From positions 289,242 to 353,241 of the forward strand of contig KL647302.1 in assembly GCA_000727475.1 (NCBI GenBank): a stretch of DNA of 64,000 nucleotides, read 5' to 3'. Origin of the DNA: Sarcocystis neurona. Taxonomy: Eukaryota; Apicomplexa; Conoidasida; Eucoccidiorida; Sarcocystidae. Both the position numbers and the translations under genes were made by a program. Positions 1 to 11,500 of this stretch are shown piece by piece. The notes under the pieces were generated by a model that made no database searches, was not told the origin of the DNA, and saw only the letters and a program-made list of their open reading frames with translations. The stretch's first letter is position 1, and each line of letters begins with the position of its first letter.

Positions 1-2082
1 GAAAATGCCGACTCCACTGCAGCGTCTACTGCCCCTGTCTATCTCGACGTGATCTTCCGCTGCGTGGAGGAGGTGCGAGGGTGCAGCAGCAGCAGCAGAA
101 GAGCGGAAACCACAGCACCGGCAACAACAGGAGGAGTCGCAGCAGCAGCAAGGACCCCGGCAGCAGGACCAGCAGCAACAGGAGGAGGAGCAGCAGGACG
201 AGAAGCAGCGGGAGAAGCAGGGGCCGGAGCAGGTGGGACACCTGCGAAAGCAAGATCGAGAAGGAAGACGGATGACACCTGCACGTGGGAGCGTCTATAT
301 ACGAAGCTGCGGCTGTGGGAGCAGGAAGATTTTGATCTGCTCGTATACATCGATGCAGACTGTGTGGTGCTGCAGAACGTCGACGAGCTCTTCGAAAGAC
401 TCAGCAGCAGGAACCAGCTCGAGAGCAGCTGCTGTTGCTGCTCCAGGACTGGCAGCGTCTGTTGTTCCTGTTGCTGCTGTTGTTGCGAAACGCGCAACAG
501 CTGCTGCTGCAGGAAGAGGTGGAGGAGCAACAGCAGGAGGAGCAACTGCTGCTGCAATTGCGCGCTTAGTCGTTTGAGCGCCAGCACCACCGATGGCGTG
601 AGCAGCAGCAGTGTTGCTAGTAGCAGCGCTACTAGGGAAAGGAGGAAGAGTGACTGCAGCGAAGAGGGGAGCGGCGGCTGCTCGTGTTTAAGCTGCTGCC
701 GCTTCTGCTGTAGCGATAGCAACTGGTGGTATAGCAGAGGCTGCTGCTGCTGCTGCAGCCGCGCAGAGATCAGCCGACCGGCGTTCGCTGCAGACGTGTT
801 TCCTCCTGACCGTTTCAACGCCGGGGTAATTGTGCTGCAGCCGAACGTCGAGCTGTTTTCACGCATGCTTCGTGCAGCGGGACTTCTCCCTGCTGCTGCT
901 GCTAAGAGGCGTGCAAAGACTGAACTGCTCCTGTCTGGTTGCCTGCAGCCAACGGCAGTCGACCAAAAGTCGCGGCAACCCCAGCAGCGGCAGCAACAGA
1001 TCGAAGGGCGGCACCAGCTGCTCCTGACCCCGCGGCAGCAGCGAGACAGCCACACGCGAGAGGAGCCACGCCCGGAGGAAAGCCAGCAGCAGCAGCGGGG
1101 TGTGGAAGAGCAGCAGCCGGACGACGACGTAGGAATGCAGCGTCAGGAGCAGGACGTAGTACAAGAGGAGGAGGAGGAGCAGCAGCAGCAGGGTTCGAAA
1201 AAGCAGCAGCGTCAGCAACGCGTAGGAAAGCAACGGGAACAGCAGGGATCACGGGAACAGCACGGGTCGCAAGAGCAGCAGCAAGAGCACGCTTCAGCAG
1301 AGCAGCAGCACGAGGCGTCCGAAGAGCAGCAGCAACAGCAGAGATTAGATGAACAGCAGCAAGAAGAAGAAGAAATACTTACGTCGTACGATGGAGGGGA
1401 CACGGGATTTCTGAACAGCTTCTTTTCCGACTGGTACATGTGGCCACCGCAGTACCGGCTCCCCTTCAAATATAACGCCCAGCGCTCTGTGTATCGTTTT
1501 ACTGGAGCCGCTTACGCATCGAGCAGTAATAGCAGCAGGAAGAACAGTAGCAACAGGCCGGAAGGCACGGGCAAGAGCGATGGTGAGGACAGCAGGAGAC
1601 GAGACGCTCTGAACAGCGCCACCAGAAACCCCGGCGCCACCAGCAGCAGCAGCAGAGACGAGAGCAGCAGCAACAACAGGAATCCCGGAAGTGGCAGAAA
1701 CAGCAGTGATGTCGTGGCGCGCAGCAGCAGCGGCAATCTCAGCAACAGCAACAGCCACAGTAGCAGCAGCAGCAGCTCCGAAAAGAACGACAGCCCTGGC
1801 TTTCCGAGCAGCGGTAGCAGATGCAGCAATCCTAGCAGCGGCAGCAACACTAGCACCCGTAGCGTTTCTAGCAGCTGCACCAGTGACAGCAACGGCGTCG
1901 TCAGTCAAAGAGGCGTCCTCGACAAGCGCGGCAGCAGAGGCTATTGGGAAGCGATCGGAGAAATTAAAATTCTTCACTTTACTTCCACTCCTAAACCCTG
2001 GGAGAGACCCCCAGGCACTCAGACAGAACTCGAAGATATCTGGTGGAGCATCTTCACAGGCAGCTTGCATGCGCAACGGTAG
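1..2082 (+). CDS. Glycogenin-like GT8 glycosyltransferase, 5' partial
   Basis: The frame is open from the first base of the window to a stop at 2082, so the 5' end lies outside. Conserved pieces occur in the order of family 8 glycosyltransferases. The block LRLWEQEDFDLLVYIDADCV (about 310-366) holds the DxD metal and UDP-sugar site, FNAGVIVLQPN lies near 814-846, DGGDTGFLNSFF near 1390-1425, and ILHFTSTPKPW near 1969-2001. This order is typical of glycogenin and related UDP-glucose transferases that prime or extend glucans such as amylopectin, the coccidian storage polymer; the exact acceptor is unknown. The conserved blocks are separated by long low-complexity stretches: Ser/Cys-rich at 420-770, Gln/Glu-rich at 1020-1375 and Ser/Asn-rich at 1515-1900. 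The 420-770 part is CTG-rich on the sense strand and could be an unspliced intron. No membrane segment is evident. Family is confident; substrate is inferred. Confidence 0.78.
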   Translation, partial: ENADSTAASTAPVYLDVIFRCVEEVRGCSSSSRRAETTAPATTGGVAAAARTPAAGPAATGGGAAGREAAGEAGAGAGGTPAKARSRRKTDDTCTWERLYTKLRLWEQEDFDLLVYIDADCVVLQNVDELFERLSSRNQLESSCCCCSRTGSVCCSCCCCCCETRNSCCCRKRWRSNSRRSNCCCNCALSRLSASTTDGVSSSSVASSSATRERRKSDCSEEGSGGCSCLSCCRFCCSDSNWWYSRGCCCCCSRAEISRPAFAADVFPPDRFNAGVIVLQPNVELFSRMLRAAGLLPAAAAKRRAKTELLLSGCLQPTAVDQKSRQPQQRQQQIEGRHQLLLTPRQQRDSHTREEPRPEESQQQQRGVEEQQPDDDVGMQRQEQDVVQEEEEEQQQQGSKKQQRQQRVGKQREQQGSREQHGSQEQQQEHASAEQQHEASEEQQQQQRLDEQQQEEEEILTSYDGGDTGFLNSFFSDWYMWPPQYRLPFKYNAQRSVYRFTGAAYASSSNSSRKNSSNRPEGTGKSDGEDSRRRDALNSATRNPGATSSSSRDESSSNNRNPGSGRNSSDVVARSSSGNLSNSNSHSSSSSSSEKNDSPGFPSSGSRCSNPSSGSNTSTRSVSSSCTSDSNGVVSQRGVLDKRGSRGYWEAIGEIKILHFTSTPKPWERPPGTQTELEDIWWSIFTGSLHAQR

Positions 2083-4770
2083 AATCGCAATGTAACACGC
2101 ACGCACACACATACACATACTTGTACACACATATTCACTTATAGATACGCGTGTTCGTCTCTGCGTATACTTAGACTCCGTCCATACATAGATTTACATA
2201 TATATATATATATATATGTATGCGTTGTCACTATGGAGTCCTACCATAGATGTGTATATTACGCGTACATACATGTTGAACGCATAATCCATCTCTGCGT
2301 GCACAGCCGCTATATGGGCATTCATTTAAGAGTGGACACATACGTCTCTGTTTGAAGTGTCTTCCCTCTAAGGACACACACACACACACACACACACACA
2401 ACTTCGCGTACGTGTACACGGGCGAAGCTCTGCTTACGTGTGTAACCAGTGGAGAGGTACACACAGGCGCCGCAGCACGCCAAAAACGCGAAGGCGACTG
2501 GTGGAGAGATGCACTTGGAGAGAGACAAAGAAACAGAGAGACCAGCAGGTGTGGGTGTTGCGAACGCGCGCATGCACGTCACTTCTTTGTTTTCATATTT
2601 TTGTCTGCACAACAGCGCACGTGGCAGAAGGCCTGCAGCCATAAAGAGGACGGAAGGATGCGGCGCCGACTTCAATCGTCCACCTAGGATCCACGCACGA
2701 AAAAGCATGTATTCCTTTCTACACGCAGCAGTGTCAAAGCCTCTCCTCGAGGTATTGAGCTCGTCTTAGCATGTCTCGGTGAACACACCTCGCATTTCCC
2801 AAGGACAGGCTGATGACACTCGCCTATACGGGAGGGTCCACTTGAGGAAAACTGAAATCCACTTGCATCGACACTTTCACGACGTATCGTCGGGAGCTTC
2901 TCTATATGTTTCACGACGTGCGCACGTCCAAATTATATATATATGTATATATGGTATATTGTACGTGCACACACAATTGTAGTGGCTCACGCGTGTACCT
3001 CGTAAATATACATATATGTATTGTACGCATTCACGTGCTGTACCTGTGCATGTATATATATATATATATAGATCGATAGATAGATCGGTGTGCACCAACA
3101 GCTCACATACAGTAAACATCCGACAAAACATATATAAACATATATATATATATATTTATATATTTATATATGTATATATGCATAAGTATATATATATATA
3201 AGTGTGTTCACTTGAGCTCATAAACACGTGTACTCGAGACACACATACACACGTACGTGAATACATATATATATATGTATATATATATATCTACTTGACC
3301 TCATGTGTACGCGTACTCGAGATACACACACTCATGCACATGTTGGTGTTCATACGGGGGCTGACACATATACAGCTGCATACACCGGTGCACACTTCTA
3401 CCTATTATACATATATACGTACTATGTACACACGTATGGATGTCTCGTTTTGTGTGCGCGAATGATATATGCGTATAAATGTGCGTATTTGTTTTTCATT
3501 GTAGATCTACACGTGTAGTTTGTTGTACGCAGCCTAGTCCGGCGAACGCGTATGTGTATAGAATGGCCCTACACACAACCTACAAGTGCGCGTGCGCCTG
3601 CGTATAAGAGATCGTGCGTGTTTCCATTACTCGCACATCAACACACGAGAAAATTTTTTCTGCCTGCGGTCGCACCAGGGAAGCACACAAGGAAATCCAC
3701 GTGTCTGTGTGTACACAGAAAACCTGCACGAGCGTGTGCAGGGGCACGATGGATAACATATATAGCTGCGACGTGTGCAGCTAGAAACGTGTCAGCGCGA
3801 GTATGAATATCAATATATGCATGCGTAACGCGAGTACGCCTATTCACGAGGTCAAGCAAATATATATATATATATATATATATTCTTACGCGTGTACCTG
3901 TATATCTCCAGTACACGTAGATATGAGGTATATTCTCTTCCATTATAATGCATACGTACGAGTATCCACCCGACCCAGCAGTGTGTATCCACGCACAAAC
4001 ATGCTCGCGTACTCGTGCTTATAATGCGGTACCACCGATACAGGTCCCCTGACATATGTCTATATATATATATGTGTAACCATATCTGTTTGTGGATCTG
4101 TCTATGAGTACGTCCACACATCTGCATATATATATATATATGTATGTACACATTTGTGTACGTATGTGCGACTGTACCCGCATACAAACGGAGACGTACA
4201 CATGTGAGTAACGACGGAGTGAACGAAGCAAAGGCGCTCCCCCCCCCCCCCAACCACCTCACCAACAGAGAGATAAATGTATACTGAGGGAGACAGAAAG
4301 AGAAGAAGCGGTGCGTCCCGTTTCAAGTATTATGCCGCGTGTGGCTGGTGTAGCAGGTGATTCGAGCCACAAGCAGACAAAATTCTCGTTTGATTGTGCG
4401 CGCGTCTTGGTGTCGCATCTCGACACTCCAGCGCGTACGCACCGCAGATACACCTATGCATTGTTGCGCGCGCGTGTACTCTCGGGTATTAATCACTGGC
4501 CCACTCAGTGTGTAGCTTAGCCACACGATCTCTTACAAATTCTGCGTCATATAACACTCAAAAATGAAATAAAAGCACGTTTACGTTAAACGCACACAGG
4601 CGCATACGCATTGGACTTCACAAAGAGCACAGTGGGATATACATGTATGTATATATATATATATACGTGTGTATTCGTATGTGTATGCGGAAGAGAAAAA
4701 CACACCTAAACGAGGATACACTTGAACGTCCTTTTATACGCAAACACATGAATACAGACGAAGCAGTGTA
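2083..4770. repeat. Microsatellite-rich intergenic spacer
   Basis: This spacer separates the GT8 gene from the convergent minus-strand WDR6 region. It holds a TA run near 2198-2217, an AC run near 2373-2401, several TA/TATG runs (about 2935-2955, 3053-3070, 3138-3200, 3262-3290, 3861-3882, 4128-4142), a poly-C run near 4240-4250 and another TA run near 4649-4665. Short frames here are made of Tyr-Ile, Thr-His and Cys-Val repeats and are not believable genes. I see no RNA gene. Confidence 0.7.
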
Positions 4771-4772
4771 TG

Positions 4773-5160
4773 TCAAAGGTCAGGCTTGAACCGGAAAAAG
4801 AAGTGCCCCCGGACGATACAAGCAAAAGGCCCTCCCCATACTGGTCGCTGCGGCGCGACATGCGCCATGAATAACCAGTACTTCAGCTGCCGCGTCGCTT
4901 CCGGCGTTGCTGCTTTGAGATTCTGCTGGTCTTGCAGCTCCTGCTGACCAGTTTCTGCTCGTGCTGCTGCCTTCGCTGCATCCGCTTGTGCTGTTGCGGA
5001 ATTCTGCTGCTCCTGCAGCTGCTGTTGACCAGCGTTTGCTAGTGCTGCTGCCGTCGCTGCGTCCTCCTGTTCAGCGTCGTCTTTGCCTTCATTCGCAGGC
5101 ACAGTGTTGGGCCACTGTTCGGGCCTTAGTCGAAGTCTCCTGCGAGCTGTCGACGTTTGA
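4773..5160 (-). CDS. Candidate 3' terminal exon, Gln/Ala repeats with distinctive C-terminus
   Basis: On the minus strand one frame stays open from about 5160 to a stop at 4773. It starts with a basic segment, then has two imperfect copies of an Ala-rich and GQQ(Q/E)LQ(E/D)QQN block, then a non-repetitive tail containing KYWLFMAHVAPQRPVWGG and ending in FKPDL. The tail does not look like translated repeat. It lies just 3' of the stop of the giant WDR6-like frame and is CAG-rich on its sense strand, as exons here are. A GTAGGT donor-like site occurs in the intervening minus-strand sequence. It may therefore be the real last exon of the WDR6 gene, with the stop at 5513 being intronic, or it may be a separate small gene. 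I recognise no domain. Confidence 0.4.
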
Positions 5161-5512
5161 CTTCACGTCCTGTTGCCGCATCTTCGGTGTAGCTGTCGCC
5201 GCTGAGTCTTTCACGTCTCGGATGCAGCTGCTAATACAGGTTCTCCTGGTACATCAGCTGCTACTGTTGCCGCTATTCTCTACGCCTCTGGCTGCTCCGG
5301 CACGGGCTGCTCCTGCTACCATATTTGTGCTACACTTTGTCCTCTCTGCGGCTCCTGCTACTCCCGCAGCTGTCCCGTTGCGTCCCCTGGTCGCGCTTCT
5401 GCCGTTGCAAATTCTCTCCTGCTGTTTCTTCTCCGCTGCTACTGTCAGTGCTTGTACCTACCTCAGCTGCTCCTGCTTCCAGTAGGACGTTCGCTTCCGC
5501 TGCTGCTGGTCT

Positions 5513-8500
5513 TCAACATGATTCCCCTGCATGCAGATGGACAGCAAGACATTCCATGCCTCCGCCACCGCCGACAACGCACACGCGGGCAATCGCCTCT
5601 GCTGCAGCTGCTCCAGTAGCTTTCTTCTTCCCACCGCAACAACCACAGCTGCTGCTGTTGCATCTAATGTACTTCGATTCAGGCATAATAGAACAGACGT
5701 CTAAATCAGTCACGCCAGCTACCGAGCACTTCGCTGCTGCCAGTCTCTCTGCATATATCCCACTTCTTCGTCCTCGACCGCTGTCTGCTGCTGCTTTCGA
5801 GCTATAGGGGCAGCCGTCGCAGGAGGACAAGCCAGACAGCACTAGTACCCCCTCCCCCCACACCTTCACATGGGGCTGCCGCCTGCTCCTGCTGCCAGTA
5901 TCTGTCCTGGCGCCGCACACAGCAACACTCGCTGCGCTACGTCGATCCATAAGTCTAGCGATTCTGCTGCTCTGCCACTCCACCCTCCTGCTGCTATTTT
6001 TACCTAGAAAAGAGAGCGCAGACAGCGTGCTACACGCGCACCGCCACCTGCTGCTGCTATTCTTGAGTTTGCTGTTGCGCTCACTATGCCTTGCATCCGA
6101 GCAGCACACAGCAGTCATCTGAATCAGATCGCTCGGGCTGCTGCTCCTTGAATACCAGTCGCAAGCACCTTGTGAGAAACGCACGGCGTCCCCTTTGCTG
6201 GTTCCACTGCCGCAGCTTATACTGCTAGGGGTTTTTCTGTTGCTCTTGCTGCTACTTTTGCTGGAGCTGCTACCTGATTTGACACCCCACACCTGTACAA
6301 CACGGTCAAAGCCTGCCGTGACTACGAGAGAAGGAGAGATGAATCTGCAGGCGCGTGCAGAGGATGCATGCGCGTTGTCAACTCTGCACGCGGACAGCAC
6401 GCGGAGCGTAAATGCAGCAGATGCTCCTCTATTCAGTCGAAGAAATACCGGGGTTCCTGGCCTAGATGAGGCTCCTCCCCTTGCTCCTGTAAGGGTTGCA
6501 GCTTGTACAGCTCCTGCCGCAGAACCTTCAAAAGCAGCCCCGGCATCACGACAACGACTGCGAGTATCTTTACTGGAAAGAGGGTGAGCACGCGGAACGG
6601 TGGCAGCAGCAGCGGCACCAGCGCCGCACGTAGCCGCACACGCAGCAGAAGCACCAGTGTGTGCAAGAGAAGCAGCACACAACCTGACACCAGGAGTAGG
6701 GTGTACTGTAAATTGTACGAGCAGCTGCTGCACCGTGACCGCTTGGTCATCGCCGCATGATGCAACTTGCACCTCCCAAACACGTGTAAACGAGAACGCT
6801 CCTCTCGCCTGATATGCTGCAGTGCAGCATACATCAGGCGAACACGCAGCAGCGCAGCACGCAGTAGCGGATGCATAACGTGTGACAGCAGGCGGCGCAG
6901 CACCGGCACCGCATTCAGGAGCATCAGCCGTAAAAACAGCACCAACGGATGCTGCAGAAATACATGCGACACTACGAGACACAGCAGCCGACTGCGCTGC
7001 AGCAGGACACGCAGCAGCAACGCGGGCAGCAGTGTCACACGCAGAACCGCCTTCACGAGAAATTGCAAGATACTGTGGCGCACGAGAAGAAGTAACAGCA
7101 GAAGACGCAGGTCTGCGTGTAGCAACCGCTGCCGACGTAGCTGCCGCAACGGTGGAAGGGCGGCGGGAGACACGCACAACGGACCCAATATAGGGCGGAA
7201 GTAAAGCATCCTGCTGCTGTTCCACTGCTTTATGTGGCAGGCGTGTAGACACCTCTTCGTTCCCTTTCACCTGCTGCGGCTGCTTATCATCTCGCTGCTG
7301 CTTCGCCTCCTGGCGGGTTTCCGTCTGGTGCGGTTTCTCGTGTGGCTGCCCACGCTGCTTGTACTCGCCTTCGTCTTGTCCCTGCTGCTGCCTCTTTGTC
7401 TGTTGCTGACAGTACTTCCGTTTCTGCTCCGTCTGTAATTCTGCTGGCCACATTCGTACCTCCTGATGCTGCGCGTTCTCGTCTACGAGTTCGTTTTTAT
7501 CTTGCACCGAGTGCATTTCGAACTGTTGTTGACCTGCTCCTTGGTTGTTTTCCCGCCGCTGCTGCTGCTCTTCGCCGAAAGCGAGCAACTTGTGACGAAG
7601 TGTCGAGCCAGAGTTTGCGCAGCAGCAAACGGCAGAACGCACCACAGCAGCAGTAGACGACGACGACGCAACACGTGGTGCAGCGGAGGCACGACGACAA
7701 GTAGCGGAACGCGACGCAACTTCTGCTGCACGCGCAGACTCTTCCTCGCAGGAAGGACCAGACACAGTAGCAAACGAGGTGCAGCAAGAGTCGCAGCCAC
7801 CGGCGCAGCACCTGCAGCGATCCAAGTGGCAGCCGCACCCGTCAGGGCTGCAGCCGCCGTCCTCGCACAACCGGCACGCGGAATCGTCGCAAGCAGAGGA
7901 AGCGGAGCAGCACCTAGGAGCATACGAAGATGAAATGCGGGAAGGGGAATGAGGAGGGATGCAGCAGCATTGACTGGAAAAAAAGAAACACTCGGTGTGA
8001 CGCAGTACAACATCAAGGGCGTTCACGCCGCACTGGTGCGCCGGCAGCTGGGCTACTGGCAGCAGCAGAGGATGTCCAAGAGACGAAGGACATGCTTCAG
8101 CAGCAACCAGAGAATTCGTTTCTTCCGCGCTCCTCGCCGCTGGTGCTGGTTTAGTGGCTGCACCTGCCGACGCTGTTGCAGGTGTTGCCTCGCCTGCGTC
8201 AACCGCTGTTGTTGTAGCTGCTGCTGCTGCAGTTGCCTCTTCACCCTCTTCACCCGCTGCTGCTGCCACTGTCGCGAGGGTGGCAGCGATGCTCCCGCCG
8301 GTAAGTCCAGAGAGGAGCAGGACCGGATGCGCAGCAGCCAGTGTTCTGCAAGCCGTTGCTGCAGCTCCTGCCGCTGCTATTGCTTCACTACATAATGACC
8401 AACATTTAAACCCGCTGCTATTTGCTTCTGCTTCTTTATGACTTACTCGTAAATTTGCAGACTCTTCTTCCATAGTCTCTGCTCCTCCTTCTTGCCTCTC

Positions 8501-11500
8501 TTCTCCTCCTGCGTCAGGTTCTGCCTCTTTCTCTGCTTTTCCTTCTCTCGCTCGCATTTCTTCCTTTCCCTGTCCTCCTCGATCTCCCTCTGTCTCTCTT
8601 CTTCCTTCATGTGTCTCGATTCGATCTAGTCCGCTAGTCCACAAATCAGCAGCGGGTGTATCACTGCTGGCGTCGCCTCTGCTGCAAGAATCCCTGCTGT
8701 TTTCACTCACACTGGTGCCCCCACTACTGGTGATGCTTCCGCTAGCTCTTTTCTCCATATCTTCGCTAAACGCACTACTTTTTCTCTCCCCACTGTTATT
8801 AAAACAGATACATTCGTCACTCGCGCCACCGCTCCTACTAACGTCTCCCTTCTCTGCGTGGACACCGGAGGAGGCGCAGCACCAGTGTGCCGAGTCGATT
8901 GGTTCCCACTCATCTGGCGCGCTGCAGGACGGTGCAGCCGCTGCAGGTGACCGACGACGAGAAGGGGACGGGTGGGCAGGAGGTGTAGCACAGGAGGATC
9001 GGGAGCTGCAGGCAGAAGACGCAGCAGCGGCACGCGGAAGACTCGTTCGTTGAATCTTTCTGCTGAAGTGCCACGCGCCGGCAGCAGCAGCAGCACTACG
9101 TGCACTGCCCCAGCAGCAACAATCTCGCAGGGATACGACTTGCAAGCAGAGACTCGGTGACGGCAACGAGATGCTGCTGCATCGCTTTAAGCCCTCCTTC
9201 ACTACTTCGCAGCAAAACTCTTCCTGGTGATCTTCCTCTTCTAGTTCTATCCTGTTTTCTCCTCCTCCGCTTCCAAGTTGATGCTGCGTATCCTCCAGCT
9301 GCTCCTGTCGCGCTGGTCGCAGCAGCACACTGTCCGACCGCTGCTGCCACTGCTGATTCCTCGAGAAGACCGAAGCAGAAGTAGATGAAGCAGCCGCAGC
9401 AGGTTGAACATCAACACATTCCGAAGCAGCAGAATCAGCAGCAGAGGCAACACTGATGAGAAGAGGAGCTGCAGCAGAGGCGTCACACGCAGTGACACTA
9501 TCTGCAGCAGGGGAAGACGTAGCGGCAGGGACACAAGCAGCAGCAGGAGGAAACGTCGCAGGAGAAAGCGGTGAAAATGAGGGAGCAGACGCAGAACGGG
9601 CAGGCAATGACGCAGTACTCTTGATCAAGCCAGAAGTTGCGTACCGAGAGGTAGCAAGCGTTCTGCGACAAAGCAACTTGGTCGAGTAGGACGATACAAC
9701 TGCAGCGGAGTCAACGGCCCAGAAATGAACGTGCAGTGTCTCTTGCAGGTGAGACGAATGAGCAGCAGCACCAGCAACAAAAGCAGGAACACGAGATGCC
9801 GCAGCATCAGGGGCACCACATGCGGCAGCACCAGAAGCAGCATACGCAGCAAAACCTGAAGAAGCAGACGAAGCAGGAAGAGCAGGAACAGGCGAAGGAG
9901 CCGCAGAAGTTGTACGAACAGTAGCACCACGGTGGTGCACAGGTGACGCGCAACATTCAGAAGCAGACGCAGCAGCACTGGCGGTAACCATGTTAGTGAG
10001 AGAGGCGGCGGGAGCAACAGGAGCAACATGTGCGGCAGACAAAGCCATGAGAGCACCACCTTGCCCCTGCTGCTGCCCCTTCGCCCCACACGGAAAAACC
10101 TCCCGCTGCTGCTTTTCCCTCTCCTGCAGCAGCTGCTGCTGTCCGTGTTGGTATTGCTGCTGCCGTTTAGCTTGCTGCTGCTGCTGCATTCTGCTGCTGC
10201 TTTCAACAAAGAGGAAACCAGCTACGTCATTAATTCGCACGTCTGTTCCTCCTCCTCTTGTCGAGTAAATTTTCGTGCAAAGGTGAATTAAAGGCGGCAA
10301 CAGAACCGCGCCCCTTGTTGTTCTTGTTTCTCCCTTTGCCGCCTGTGAGTCTGTCGCCGTTGCGCCTCGTCCGTCGTCTTCTGTAGCCACGATTATCGGA
10401 GACTTTTTCTCTCCCCGTCTCGGAGCTCCTCTTGGTTCTGCTGCTGCTCCTTCTCCTCTCGTTGTTGCTCCTAATGCCCCTGCTCTTCCCGGTGCTGCAG
10501 TTTGAGTAACGTTGACTTGGAAGAGGCTCAACGTATTGCGTGCCCCTGCAGCCACTAGAAGGCGAGGGAGTCTCCTAATCACGTGACCGCCGGGTAGTGG
10601 AGCTGCTGCTGCATCAGCGGCCCCATCTGCTTCTCGAAGCGCTGCTGCGAGTGGGCCTACTGCTGCTGGTGCGAACCCTGCTGCTGTCTTCGCTGATACC
10701 TTTGCTCGTGCGCCTCCCGCTGCTGCTTCAGCATGTGTGGCGACAGCTGCTGCTGCTGTGGCCGCAGCTTCGCTTCGCCCTGCTGCTGCAGCGGATATGG
10801 TTGATCTTACGCCTGCTGCTGGTGCACCTGCTCTTGTTGGTTGTCCCGCGGCTGCGCGGACGGCGGCACAGTTGTACTCTTTACATAGCTGCAACAGTCG
10901 TACTGTCCGTACAGCTGCGACGTGGTGCACGGCTGTCTGTAACACACGCAGCGCATACCTGCTGCTCGGTTGCCGCTGCTCGTCACCCTTGCTCTTGCGT
11001 TGCTGTTGCTGCCCTGCAAGCCTCATATGGTGCTGCAGCAGCAGCTGCTGCTCGTCTTGCAACCTTCTCTCGCCTGGCTGCTGTTCTTGCTCCAAGTTAT
11101 TGCTGCCTTCTCCGTGTGTTTGCTGCAAGGTAGTGCCGCATTGCTCCTGCTGCTGCTGGCGCTGCTGCTCCACCTCCCAGTGGTGCGGCTCCCACTGCCG
11201 CCAGCTGCTGGCGCACTGGTGCGCCTGCTGCAGCACGCCGAGTTGCGCAATTTTGATGGCGTTGTCTTCGCCTCCAGTGCAAAAAGTTGATTCGTTCAAC
11301 CAGCACACGCTGCGCACCGCACGTCCGTGAAACCCCGGGTTTAGGGCTAGCGAAGCTCCCGTCCCCGCTGCTGCCACTTCGACTTCCTCTATTTCTACTG
11401 CTGCTTCCACTGCCGATTCTGCTGCTGCACCCTCCTGTAGTTCACAGACCCGCGAGAAACCTTCTTCTTCGTCTGCCGCTGCCGCGGTTACTTCGTCAGC

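Noticed and set aside
39..1055. Minus-strand 338-codon Leu/Gln-rich frame opposite the GT8 gene
   Set aside because: It has only repeat composition and lies over the conserved GT8 blocks on the other strand.
2935..4020. Tyr/Ile, Thr/His and Cys/Val frames in TA and CA microsatellites
   Set aside because: They are periodic translations of simple repeats and lack any other coding sign.
11330..11346. CCCGGGTTTAGGG as a telomere-type repeat
   Set aside because: It is a single copy within coding sequence; telomeric DNA would show many tandem TTTAGGG units.
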